This document shows, in pieces, positions 9,085 to 16,682 of a stretch of 64,000 nt of DNA. Both the position numbers and the translations under genes were made by a program. Position 1 is the stretch's first letter. Each line of letters starts with the position of its first letter. Location: contig CAZNPL010000004.1 of NCBI GenBank assembly GCA_964574815.1, forward strand, positions 171,492 through 235,491. The letters are read 5' to 3'. This DNA is from CAZNPL01 sp964574815 (lineage in GTDB: Bacteria; Planctomycetota; Phycisphaerae; UBA1845). The notes under the pieces were generated by a model, which was not told the DNA's origin, searched no databases, and saw only the letters and a program-made list of their open reading frames with translations.

Positions 9085-9214
9085 ATGGCATGTATCGGCG
9101 GGTTGGATCGCTCGGCGGATGGGCCGCAGACCAGGCGTGCTCTACCCCCGGTCCCGTTAACCAGGCCCGCGCGACCGCCAGCGGCTCGCGGTCGGTGAGA
9201 GCCGCACATGCCGT
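9085..9214 (+). promoter_or_regulatory. Candidate structured 5' leader RNA with possible pseudoknot
   Basis: Hand folding of the leader of the gene at 9232 gives a closing stem 9085-9093 with 9206-9214 (nine pairs, one G-T). Inside it, 9098-9106 can pair with 9161-9170 (bulged), 9115-9118 with 9124-9127, and 9129-9132 with 9150-9153. Near the 3' end, CGACCGC 9172-9178 pairs with GCGGTCG 9188-9194 while GCGGCTC 9181-9187 pairs with GAGCCGC 9199-9205. These interleave in the order of an H-type pseudoknot. The AGGAGG ribosome site (9219-9224) begins four bases after the closing stem. It matches no riboswitch class I know; GC-rich sequence folds easily, so this remains a candidate. Confidence 0.4.
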
Positions 9215-9231
9215 ATCCAGGAGGCAGAACC

Positions 9232-12033
9232 ATGCGAAACTCGGCGAGAGCGATGTTGGCGATGTGTGTTGTGGGAGTCTGGTTTCTTTCGGGGGCCGTG
9301 GTCTCGGTGGAGGCCGAAGCCCCGTTCTACGATGCCGGCTGCGTAGGACTCACCGACTGCAACCACAACGGCAACGACGATGCATGTGACCTGAGCTGCA
9401 ACGACTACGGTCTTTTTTGTGTAGACGGACAGGCGATTCTGTCGGCTCACTGTACCTGGGGTGGCATCTGCCAGGTAAGTTCAGATTGCAACGGAAACGA
9501 CATTCCCGACGAGTGTGATATCAGCCAGGGCACGAGCCAGGACTGCAACGAAAACGGGTGGCCGGATGAGTGCGAGGCCGATTGCGACGGCGACGGCATA
9601 CCGGACGACTGCGAGCCCGACTGCGACTATGACCTGATACCAGACGACTGCGAATCGGATTGCGACCAGGACGGCGAACCGGACGACTGTGAGACAGATC
9701 CCGAAGGGCAGGATTGCGACGGCGATGGGGTTTGCAATATCTGCGAGCTCGACTGCGCTGCACTGGGTGGGCTCTGCAATGTCGCGGGCTGTGGTACGAG
9801 CAGCGATTGCAATCAGAACATCTTCCCCGACGACTGCGAAACGACGCTTGCGGATTGTTGGCCCGCAGGGACGGCGGAAATCTGTGACGGCGTTTTCCAG
9901 GCCGCGTCGGAAATCTTCTCCCCGTTTGACAACCGGGAGGCGAGGATCTTTGCCATCGGAACGGTCCCGTACGCGTCTGGTACCGTGACCATCACCATTG
10001 AGGTCAGCACTGATTTGGATGGTTCGGACGAGAGCGTTCGCCTTCTGATCAATGAAGAACTCGTGGATGGGGCCACGGAGCTGTTTCGCCTGGACGGGAC
10101 GCATTGCCCGGCGCCGGATCCGGACATCGCGGAAGTCGTCCTCACGGCCGCTGAATGGAACGCCTATATCGCCGCCGACCCGGAGACGCCGAGGTTCGGC
10201 GCGGCGACGTTAAAGGTGCGGACGAACGGCGAAGTGTCACCCCCCGGCGAGTGGCCAGATTACGATGGCTGCAGCAGCTCCCACATGCAGGTGAGCGTTT
10301 CGTACCAGACTGCGTTCGATTGCAACGACAACGCCGCACCGGATGCGTGCGATATCGTGGATGGAACGAGTCCGGATTGCCAGCTCAACGGCGTGCCGGA
10401 CGAGTGCGATATCGAGGGCGGCGAGAGCCTGGATTGCCAACTCAACGACATCCCGGACGAGTGTGATCTGGCAGACTGCACCGACTTGCGAGCGTGCGGC
10501 GATTGTGACGGGGACGGGTTGCTGAATGAGTGCGAAACCTTGATTGGCGAGCAGGACTGCGACGGCGACGGGATTTGCAACGAATGTGAGCTGGGTTGCG
10601 GAACCGCCGGCGGGCCGTGCGACGTGCCGGACTGCGGATTGGAGGCGGATTGCAATCTGAACGAGGTGCCCGACAACTGCGACCTCGCGGATTGCCCCGT
10701 CGATGAATTGTGGTGTGCGGACTGTCAGTTGGACGGGGACGGGGACGGGATCCCGGACGAGTGCCAACTTGGCGGCAATGACTGTGACGCCAATGAAGTA
10801 CCGGACGAGTGTCAACCGAACGCGGACGGCGATGCGTTGCCCGATGTGTGTGATGCCTGCCCGGATGACCCGCGAAAATGGTTATACCCCGGCCATTGCG
10901 GCTGTGGCGTGCCGGATTGGGACATCGATGGTGACTTCTACCCCGACCATTGCTCGGACCCGGTCGTCGGAGAGGGGTCACGATATGTCAGCATCACGCC
11001 AGAACTCGACGTTGGAATTCCCAGCGGCACCGTGCGACTCGAGGTCGCCTCAGCCCAGTTCACCTGTTTCGGGCAGTTCGTGAAGCTCGACGGATCGGTA
11101 CCGGGGTTCAATCTCGGCCGACTGGTGGACGCAGCCGACGCGGACTGGTTGACGCCCGCAGATTGGGGCACCGTCTACGTGGCAGACGACGAAATCATAC
11201 CGCTGACCCAGTACGAGGTGTGGTACTTCGACGGCACCAATGAGCAGCAACTTGATCAGAGTCCCACCGATACCAGGATCTGGGGCGATGTGACCGGCGG
11301 TTGGAACGGTTTTGAATGGACGCCGCCGAACAACTTCCCGAATCAGGACGATTGTGATGCCGTGACCGACGCCTTCGACCAAGTTGCCGGCGCACCCGCG
11401 ATTCAGTGGGCGGATCTTGTCGGCGAATTGAATCCATGCGTCCCCGACGGAGCGATTACGCATGAAGACATCATGGCGTGCGGCGACGCCATCAACAATC
11501 CCGACTACACGGCCACCACCGGTTGCCTGGATCCGTGTAGCTCGTTTCTTCGGAGCTCCGCTGCCGCCACCGCGACCATTGAGCTGGTTGCCTCTCGCTT
11601 GTCCATCAAGCCCGGCGAAACGGTGGACGTCGACGCCTATGTCAGCGGCGCCGAGAGCTTGCGCAGCTACCAGATCGCGGTGGATGCGAGTGGGGGAACG
11701 GCCGGAAGTCTCGATCAGGAGACGCTCTCGGTTGACCCGGCCCGCGAGGTCTTGGGAGCCGGCGGTGTAACCTACATCGGAACCGATTACGTCGACGGGC
11801 GCGTTGCCAACGTACGCGAGATTGGCGGTGAGCCGATTGCTGACGGTACATACCTGGCCACGTTCAGATTCCGGGCATCGTCCACGGCCGACGGCACGTT
11901 CACCTTCAGCGTTCGCTTGGCCGACACGGGATTGGCGAACGCCGACAGTGCCCGGGTTGACGTGACCTCGACCAGTAGTGCGTCGGTGACGATATTCAGA
12001 AAGTTCGGCGGCGGCGTTCAGGACGTGGATTAG
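9232..12033 (+). CDS. Secreted Cys-rich protein with calcium-binding-type Asp repeats and C-terminal cohesin-like domain
   Basis: A 933-residue exported protein. Residues 1-28 form a Sec signal peptide (ending VVSVEAEA). Two blocks of Cys/Asp repeats follow, around residues 36-215 and 370-560, built on units like DCNENGWPDEC and DCDGDGIPDDC. They resemble the calcium loops of thrombospondin type 3 repeats and the repeat-rich exported proteins common in planctomycetes. A non-repeat beta-rich module separates the blocks. Residues about 780-920 (IKPGETVDVDAYVSGAES...YLATFRFRASS) look like a cohesin-type beta domain. ATG 9232 is preceded by AGGAGG at a good distance, so I prefer it to ATG 9208. 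Probable role at the cell surface or outside the cell; no enzymatic motif was seen. A strong hairpin follows the stop. Confidence 0.8.
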   Translation: MRNSARAMLAMCVVGVWFLSGAVVSVEAEAPFYDAGCVGLTDCNHNGNDDACDLSCNDYGLFCVDGQAILSAHCTWGGICQVSSDCNGNDIPDECDISQGTSQDCNENGWPDECEADCDGDGIPDDCEPDCDYDLIPDDCESDCDQDGEPDDCETDPEGQDCDGDGVCNICELDCAALGGLCNVAGCGTSSDCNQNIFPDDCETTLADCWPAGTAEICDGVFQAASEIFSPFDNREARIFAIGTVPYASGTVTITIEVSTDLDGSDESVRLLINEELVDGATELFRLDGTHCPAPDPDIAEVVLTAAEWNAYIAADPETPRFGAATLKVRTNGEVSPPGEWPDYDGCSSSHMQVSVSYQTAFDCNDNAAPDACDIVDGTSPDCQLNGVPDECDIEGGESLDCQLNDIPDECDLADCTDLRACGDCDGDGLLNECETLIGEQDCDGDGICNECELGCGTAGGPCDVPDCGLEADCNLNEVPDNCDLADCPVDELWCADCQLDGDGDGIPDECQLGGNDCDANEVPDECQPNADGDALPDVCDACPDDPRKWLYPGHCGCGVPDWDIDGDFYPDHCSDPVVGEGSRYVSITPELDVGIPSGTVRLEVASAQFTCFGQFVKLDGSVPGFNLGRLVDAADADWLTPADWGTVYVADDEIIPLTQYEVWYFDGTNEQQLDQSPTDTRIWGDVTGGWNGFEWTPPNNFPNQDDCDAVTDAFDQVAGAPAIQWADLVGELNPCVPDGAITHEDIMACGDAINNPDYTATTGCLDPCSSFLRSSAAATATIELVASRLSIKPGETVDVDAYVSGAESLRSYQIAVDASGGTAGSLDQETLSVDPAREVLGAGGVTYIGTDYVDGRVANVREIGGEPIADGTYLATFRFRASSTADGTFTFSVRLADTGLANADSARVDVTSTSSASVTIFRKFGGGVQDVD

Positions 12034-12399
12034 GAAAACACAACCAGTGGAGCTACCCGCACTTATGCGGGAATCTCGGGGGCGGAGCGGACAGTAGAAC
12101 CGCTCCGCCCGTTCCCCTTAGTGGATCGGCTACAAAGGGACGCTGGACGCCAGAATCTCGAGATGTCTGCGACCGGTCTGCCAAACTGGGGGTGCCGTTC
12201 GTACGGCGCTGCCCAGGATCTGTGGCAGTCTAGGCGGCACCCGCCTGAGCTGTCACGCACCCTGTAACCCGCGACGCTTCGCCATGCCATTGCCGCCCGG
12301 CAAGATATTTGAATAAGATCTTCATTCTATGGGACTTCGAGTCGCCCCGGCATAGTTGTTGGGGGCCCGAAGCCGGTCAAGAGTTGAGGATGATTCGCG
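12034..12399. other. Intergenic region between secreted protein and selenoprotein genes
   Basis: This stretch holds a terminator hairpin pair at its start and otherwise no convincing gene. A possible promoter for the next gene is TTGCCG (12290-12295), an 18-base spacer and TAAGAT (12314-12319); this is a weak match. Short frames on both strands look like chance. Confidence 0.4.
12056..12110 (+). terminator. Strong double hairpin downstream of the secreted-protein gene
   Basis: CCCGC/GCGGG (12056-12071) is followed by a perfect 11-bp stem GGGCGGAGCGG (12080-12090) with CCGCTCCGCCC (12100-12110) and a 9-base loop. Only a short T-containing tail follows (gttcccctta), so termination efficiency is uncertain. 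Confidence 0.65.
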
Positions 12400-12750
12400 A
12401 TGGCGAGCCGAATCGACTGGTACTATCACCGGAATGGGTGAGCGACGTGCAAGAAGACGCAGGGGTTCCTTGCGAAGCATGACGTGGGCGTTCGTGAGCA
12501 GATTGACGCCAAGAAGCAGCAGATAGGAGGCTCCGGCGCGCTAGGCTTGGCCCGCGGAGCTTCAAAGGTCTTGGTGGCCAAGGGCAAGAAGGTCGTCGAG
12601 TTCGATATGAAGAAGTCCCCGCCTTCGGACGACGAGTTGCTCAAGCACATGCTCGGTCCGACCGGCAACCTGCGGGCACCGACGATCCGGAAGGGCAAGA
12701 CGCTCCTGGTAGGTTTCGACGAGGGGGCGTATGCGGCGGTGCTGGGGTAG
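12400..12750 (+). CDS. ArsC-like selenoprotein; in-frame TGA read as selenocysteine (UxxC motif)
   Basis: Read from ATG 12400, the frame encodes MASRIDWYYHRNG, then TGA at 12439-12441, then ATCKKTQGFLAKHD and on to TAG at 12750. That is 116 residues if TGA is selenocysteine (residue 14). Protein-like sequence continues on both sides: the start fits the YYHR-x-G-C-x-T-C-K-K N-terminus of ArsC/Spx-type proteins, with Sec replacing the first Cys and Cys17 completing UxxC. The rest (GKTLLVGFDEGAYAAVLG) also fits the family. GAGGA (12386-12390) precedes the ATG at good spacing. A hairpin sits about 15 bases after the TGA. Sec-containing ArsC-like proteins are known from environmental sequences. 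Likely a thiol/selenol redox enzyme. Without Sec insertion the gene would be read as a shorter protein from GTG 12484, lacking the redox site. A sequencing error (TGC/TGT to TGA) is the main alternative. Confidence 0.75.
12448..12474 (+). promoter_or_regulatory. bSECIS-like hairpin after the in-frame TGA
   Basis: TGCAAG (12448-12453) pairs with CTTGCG (12469-12474, one T-G pair). AA (12454-12455) then pairs with TT (12466-12467), leaving a bulged C and a 10-base loop that begins with G (12456). Bacterial SECIS elements sit just after the UGA, with a G at the loop start; here about 14 bases separate UGA and loop, near the short end of the usual range. Confidence 0.5.
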
Positions 12751-12796
12751 ACGGAGGCACGGGCCCCGATCCCCCCGAACAGCCCGGGCGGGCAGA

Positions 12797-13513
12797 ATGA
12801 CAAGATTCGACGCAATCAGCGGGGCCGACGGTCGTTCAGCTATAGGACGGAGAGGGTACGCCCGGATTCTCTCCGCGAAAGGGTTCGCCTTGCGACGGCG
12901 TAACGGCTTCACATTGATCGAGTTGCTGGTGGTCGTGTCGATCCTGGCGCTGCTGGCGTCGATCATCATCCCGACGTTCCGATCCGCCCGGCGACAGGCG
13001 AAGATGGCCGCGTGCGCCAGCAATCTGAAGCAGATCGGCGTGGCGATGCAGGGGTACCTCACCCAGAATAACGATCGGTTCCCTTACGCTTCCAGGGCCC
13101 CGTCGTACGGCCCGTTCCCGATAGATTCGGATGAACCAATCTACATCGCCGACGTTCTGAGCGATTACGTCAATGCGGAGGAGAACGTTTTTCGCTGTCC
13201 GAGCGACCGGCCGGGGCGTTTCCCCCGTCAGCCACCGGCTGCAAACAGGAGTTACTTCGAAACGGAGCGGTCGAGCTACGAATATCGAGTGTTACTTGGC
13301 CGTGGCTGGGGCCGTCGAGGCCAGCCTCCGCTGCTTTGCGGCAGAACGATGGACGAAGTGGCCAAGGGCATCGAAGACCTGCTAGGGCCGACACCGGTGA
13401 ACACCATCTGGTACTTCCGCGATTGGAAGGGGTTCCACGCTCAGAAGGGGAAATCGCGTACGCGCAACTACCTGTACATCGACGGACACGTTGCGGACTA
13501 CGAGAAGTTCTGA
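12797..13513 (+). CDS. Type II secretion/type IV pilin-like prepilin with N-terminal methylation motif
   Basis: About 238 residues. A basic leader of some 36 residues ends at the prepilin motif G-FTLIELLVVVSILALLAS, followed by a hydrophobic helix. This is the class III signal processed by a PilD-type peptidase at the Gly-Phe bond, giving a pseudopilin-like protein anchored in the inner membrane. After the helix, CASNLKQIGVAMQGYLTQN and a C-terminal segment with LYIDGHVADYEKF match the general layout of planctomycete prepilin-like proteins. ATG 12797 is assumed; the leader is longer than usual, so a later start is possible. The stop overlaps the ribosome site of the next gene, so the two probably form an operon. 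Confidence 0.8.
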   Translation: MTRFDAISGADGRSAIGRRGYARILSAKGFALRRRNGFTLIELLVVVSILALLASIIIPTFRSARRQAKMAACASNLKQIGVAMQGYLTQNNDRFPYASRAPSYGPFPIDSDEPIYIADVLSDYVNAEENVFRCPSDRPGRFPRQPPAANRSYFETERSSYEYRVLLGRGWGRRGQPPLLCGRTMDEVAKGIEDLLGPTPVNTIWYFRDWKGFHAQKGKSRTRNYLYIDGHVADYEKF

Positions 13514-13526
13514 AGGAGGCGTCGTC

Positions 13527-14213
13527 ATGATCACAAGAGGACTGAGCACGATCGCGGTGGTCGGAATCGTGGCGGCCGGGGCGTTAATCCTGGGCGGCGG
13601 CGTGTGGGCCATCGTCTCCTGGAAGGGCGAACCAGACGATGAGCAGGCGAACCTGCCCGAGGACTTAAGGCTGAGGACGTTGCAGAAAAAGGCCCAGGAA
13701 GGTCCCGCAACCCTCGTCGAGACGATGATGAACACGTTCGACCGCGACGACCTGACCGAAGAGCAGCGTCGACAGGCGATGCGAAATATGCGTGAAATCC
13801 GGCGGGCGGAAACCGAGAAGCGCGTGAACGAGTACTTCTCTGCTCCTGAAAAGGAAAAGCAGGCCGTGCTGGACCGCCACATCGACGAGATGCTGGAAAA
13901 CTTCGAAAAGATGCGCGAGTCGTTCGAGGAGCGCCGCCAACAATGGGAGGAGCGCCGCCGCGAACGTGAGGACACGCAGGATGACGAGGCGGCGCGTCAG
14001 GAGCGTAGGCGGCGGATGATCGGGACGGCCGAGGAGCGCAAGGCCCGCTCGGAGGGGCGGGACCCCGACATGATGGGCCGGCATATTGCGTATCGGCAGG
14101 CAATGCGGAGCCGCATGCAGGAGCGGGGCATCGAGATGCCAATGGGATCCGGTCGCCGAGGGGGACCGGGCGGTCCCGGGGGCGGTCGGGGATCCGGTGG
14201 CGGCCGTCGCTAA
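13527..14213 (+). CDS. Hypothetical membrane-anchored coiled-coil protein with Gly/Arg-rich tail
   Basis: A 228-residue protein not recognised by family. Residues about 8-30 form one membrane segment (TIAVVGIVAAGALILGGGVW). Residues 50-180 are highly charged and helical (EERRQQWEERRRERED), probably coiled coil, and the last 25 residues are nearly all Gly, Arg and Pro. ATG 13527 follows AAGGAGG (13513-13519), which overlaps the stop of the prepilin-like gene, so the two are likely co-translated. The charged region should lie on one face of the inner membrane, and the arrangement suggests a structural or adaptor role for the pilin-like neighbour; this is a guess from position only. Confidence 0.6.
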   Translation: MITRGLSTIAVVGIVAAGALILGGGVWAIVSWKGEPDDEQANLPEDLRLRTLQKKAQEGPATLVETMMNTFDRDDLTEEQRRQAMRNMREIRRAETEKRVNEYFSAPEKEKQAVLDRHIDEMLENFEKMRESFEERRQQWEERRREREDTQDDEAARQERRRRMIGTAEERKARSEGRDPDMMGRHIAYRQAMRSRMQERGIEMPMGSGRRGGPGGPGGGRGSGGGRR

Positions 14214-14323
14214 CGGGCTGCCGTCGTCTGAGCCATGCATCGGGTGCCACGGGTCCGCGTGAGGCGAACCATTGGTACCCGCCCAGACTATTACGCCCTC
14301 AGACGCCCGACCGCGAATCTCTC

Positions 14324-14352
14324 TTGACCGGTTGGCGGCCGTGGCTTATAGA
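14324..14352 (+). promoter_or_regulatory. Possible sigma-70 promoter for guaB
   Basis: TTGACC (14324-14329), a 17-base spacer and TATAGA (14347-14352), about 40 bases before the guaB start. The -35 matches consensus at five of six positions and the -10 at four. Confidence 0.5.
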
Positions 14353-14392
14353 GTACGAGGCATCAGGTATCCCGATTGAAAGGAAGCGACTG

Positions 14393-15886
14393 ATGCCGAC
14401 CCCATCTCCTCACTCCCGGACCGACGATATCCGCGAGGCCCTGACGTTCGACGACGTTCTGCTCACGCCGCGACGCTCGTCCATCGTGCCAGACGAGATC
14501 GACGTCACGACTCGCCTGACCCCGAGCATCTCGTTGAACATCCCGTTTGTCTCCGCCCCCATGGACACGGTGACCGAATCGCAGCTTGCGATCGCCCTGG
14601 CCCAGGAGGGCGGCATCGGAATCATGCACAAGAACCTGTCGATCGAGCAGCAGTGCCGTGAGGTCAACAAGGTAAAACGCTCGGAGAGCGGCGTGATCTT
14701 CGATCCGGTCACGATCCGGCCGACGGACCCGGTCGAGCGGGCCCGCGACGTGATGAGCCTGCACAACATCTCGGGCGTGCCGATCACGGAGGAGGATGGA
14801 ACGCTCCGTGGGATCATCACGCGGCGCGATCTGAAGTTCCTCGAATCGATGGAACCCTCCGCGGCGGACGTCATGACCAGCAACAATCTCGTGACGGCGC
14901 CGCCGGATACGCGACTGGATGAAGCCGAGCGCATTCTGCTGCGGGCCAAGGTCGAGAAACTACTACTTCGCGATGAGAACGGCCATTTGACGGGCCTGAT
15001 CACGATGCGTGACATCGAGCGGAGCCGGGAGTTCCAACATAGCTGCAAGGACGATCGAGGCCGGCTGCGCGTGGGGGCCGCGGTCGGCGTGTTCGACTTC
15101 GAGCGCGTCGAGGGGTTGCTGCGTTACGACGTGGACGTCATTGTCGTGGATACGGCCCACGGTCACAGCGACAACGTCATGAACACGGTGAGGGAAATCC
15201 GGTCGCGTTACGATATTGAAGTGATTGCGGGGAACATCGCCACGGTTGAGGCGGCCGTCGACCTGATCGATGCGGGGGCGACGGCCCTGAAGGTGGGCAT
15301 CGGCCCCGGGAGCATCTGCACGACGCGGGTGATATCCGGCGTCGGCGTGCCGCAACTCACCGCGATTATGGACGTGGCGTCGGTCGCCCGCGAACGAGGC
15401 GTACCGGTCATCGCGGACGGTGGCATCCGTCGTTCGGGCGACGTGACCAAGGCGATTGCGGCCGGGGCGGACTCGGTGATGATGGGATCGTTGTTCGCGG
15501 GCCTCGAGGAATCTCCCGGAGAATCTGTGACCTGGAAGGGGCGACGGTTCAAGGAATACCGGGGCATGGGATCGCTGGGGGCCATGGTGAAGGGATCGGC
15601 GGAGCGTTACGGACAAAGGTCCGGCGGGGGGAACCACAAGCTGGTGCCCGAGGGTATCGAAGGTCGGGTGCCCTATCGCGGGCCGTTGTCGGATTTTGTG
15701 TATCAGATGGTGGGAGGGTTGAAGGCGGGAATGGGTTACTGCGGCGCGGCGACGATTGACGCCTTGCGTCGCGATGCTAGATTCTATCGTGTGACACAGG
15801 CAGCCGTTGCGGAATCACATCCGCACGATGTTGCGGTCACCAAAGAGGCGCCCAACTATGCGATGGACATACCGTCGGAAACCTGA
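14393..15886 (+). CDS. guaB: Inosine-5'-monophosphate dehydrogenase
   Basis: Oxidises IMP to XMP with NAD, the committed step to GMP in the cytoplasm. The 497-residue length is normal. Seen: N-terminal ALTFDDVLLTPRRS; the inserted CBS pair at about 105-220 (VMSLHNISGVPI, GLITMRDIE); the catalytic loop GPGSICTTR with Cys309; phosphate-binding DGGIRRSGDV; and the flap GSAERYGQ. ATG 14393 is chosen because AAGGAAG lies just upstream and the product begins like other family members; the frame upstream to 14324 overlaps the probable promoter. A lipoprotein gene overlaps its end by 29 bases, and guaA, the next pathway enzyme, follows on the same strand. Confidence 0.96.
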   Translation: MPTPSPHSRTDDIREALTFDDVLLTPRRSSIVPDEIDVTTRLTPSISLNIPFVSAPMDTVTESQLAIALAQEGGIGIMHKNLSIEQQCREVNKVKRSESGVIFDPVTIRPTDPVERARDVMSLHNISGVPITEEDGTLRGIITRRDLKFLESMEPSAADVMTSNNLVTAPPDTRLDEAERILLRAKVEKLLLRDENGHLTGLITMRDIERSREFQHSCKDDRGRLRVGAAVGVFDFERVEGLLRYDVDVIVVDTAHGHSDNVMNTVREIRSRYDIEVIAGNIATVEAAVDLIDAGATALKVGIGPGSICTTRVISGVGVPQLTAIMDVASVARERGVPVIADGGIRRSGDVTKAIAAGADSVMMGSLFAGLEESPGESVTWKGRRFKEYRGMGSLGAMVKGSAERYGQRSGGGNHKLVPEGIEGRVPYRGPLSDFVYQMVGGLKAGMGYCGAATIDALRRDARFYRVTQAAVAESHPHDVAVTKEAPNYAMDIPSET

Positions 15887-16511
15887 CCTGCGTCGCGGCG
15901 CGGGTGCTTTACTTGTTGTGTTGGTCGCAGTGCCGGCGGGCGGGTGCCACAAGTACCCCGACGTGTTCCTGGATGACCTGCCGGATTCGTCCATGGTGAC
16001 GACGGCGTCCGCCGAGTTAGCCCGACAGTCCCCGGCCGAACCTGTGGACCGCCAGCGCGAGCACGAGGTCTGGGTCGTCGACGTTCAGGACGGGACCGTG
16101 GCCCACGCGCCCTTGTGGCTGGAGGACCCGTACGAAATGAACGGCAGCGAGGACGGCCGATTTGCGGTCACCGAAGAAGATTTTCTCTATTTCCCGTATG
16201 GGATCTGCCGGTTCATTCTCAATGTGGCGGCACTACCGGTGTCGATCGCGATTGCCCCCCCGAGCACCGTGTTGTGCAGTGACGGAATACCGCGCCGGTC
16301 ACCCCGAACTGGGAAGTCGGCGCCGTACGACGCCGAACGTTGCGCCGGAATGACGATTCCTCCGGACGTACACGAAACGTGGTCATTCGAGGAACAGTTC
16401 GAGGAGTTGCGGGCTAGGCATGAGGCGGCAGAGGCCGAAGCCGAGGACGCGGAGGCCGAACCGAGCGAGGCGGACGCGGGCCCACGCCCGGAAGAATCCG
16501 CCGACGAGTAG
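15858..16511 (+). CDS. Putative lipoprotein of unknown function
   Basis: A 217-residue protein starting inside the end of guaB (29-base overlap, different frame). A basic N-terminus and hydrophobic stretch (GALLVVLVAVPAGGC) end in a lipobox-like AGGC, so the mature protein probably starts at Cys about 30 and sits in a membrane; the -3 residue is Ala rather than the usual Leu. The body has a second hydrophobic patch (ICRFILNVAALPVSIAIAPP) and the C-terminus is rich in Glu and Ala. I do not recognise the family. The sandwich position between guaB and guaA suggests co-transcription but says little about function. The gene is supported by codon use and the signal, less by homology. Confidence 0.6.
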   Translation: MRWTYRRKPDLRRGAGALLVVLVAVPAGGCHKYPDVFLDDLPDSSMVTTASAELARQSPAEPVDRQREHEVWVVDVQDGTVAHAPLWLEDPYEMNGSEDGRFAVTEEDFLYFPYGICRFILNVAALPVSIAIAPPSTVLCSDGIPRRSPRTGKSAPYDAERCAGMTIPPDVHETWSFEEQFEELRARHEAAEAEAEDAEAEPSEADAGPRPEESADE

Positions 16512-16682
16512 AACGTTGCTCACGCCTTGAACGGGCCCGCCGAATTCGTCGGTCGAGAGTTGCGCCTGGAGTGGCCTGCGTCCCTGTTTTGCCATCTTCC
16601 CGGCCCCCGACCGCTACGCCGATAAGGGCACGATGTGCACGGGCGCGACCAAACCCTCAAGTTTGTACCGGCTTGACGCGTC

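Noticed and set aside
9172..9205. A known riboswitch (SAM-II, preQ1 or c-di-GMP type) ahead of the secreted protein gene
   Set aside because: The conserved core bases of those families were not found; only the general pseudoknot layout is similar.
8973..9389. Plus-strand ORF of 138 codons overlapping the leader of the secreted protein
   Set aside because: It is Arg/Gln-rich, overlaps the real gene in another frame, and has no family features.
12484..12750. Short ORF starting at GTG 12484 as a complete gene
   Set aside because: It lacks the conserved N-terminal Cys motif, which lies upstream in the same frame across the TGA. The ATG 12400 start with Sec readthrough explains both parts.
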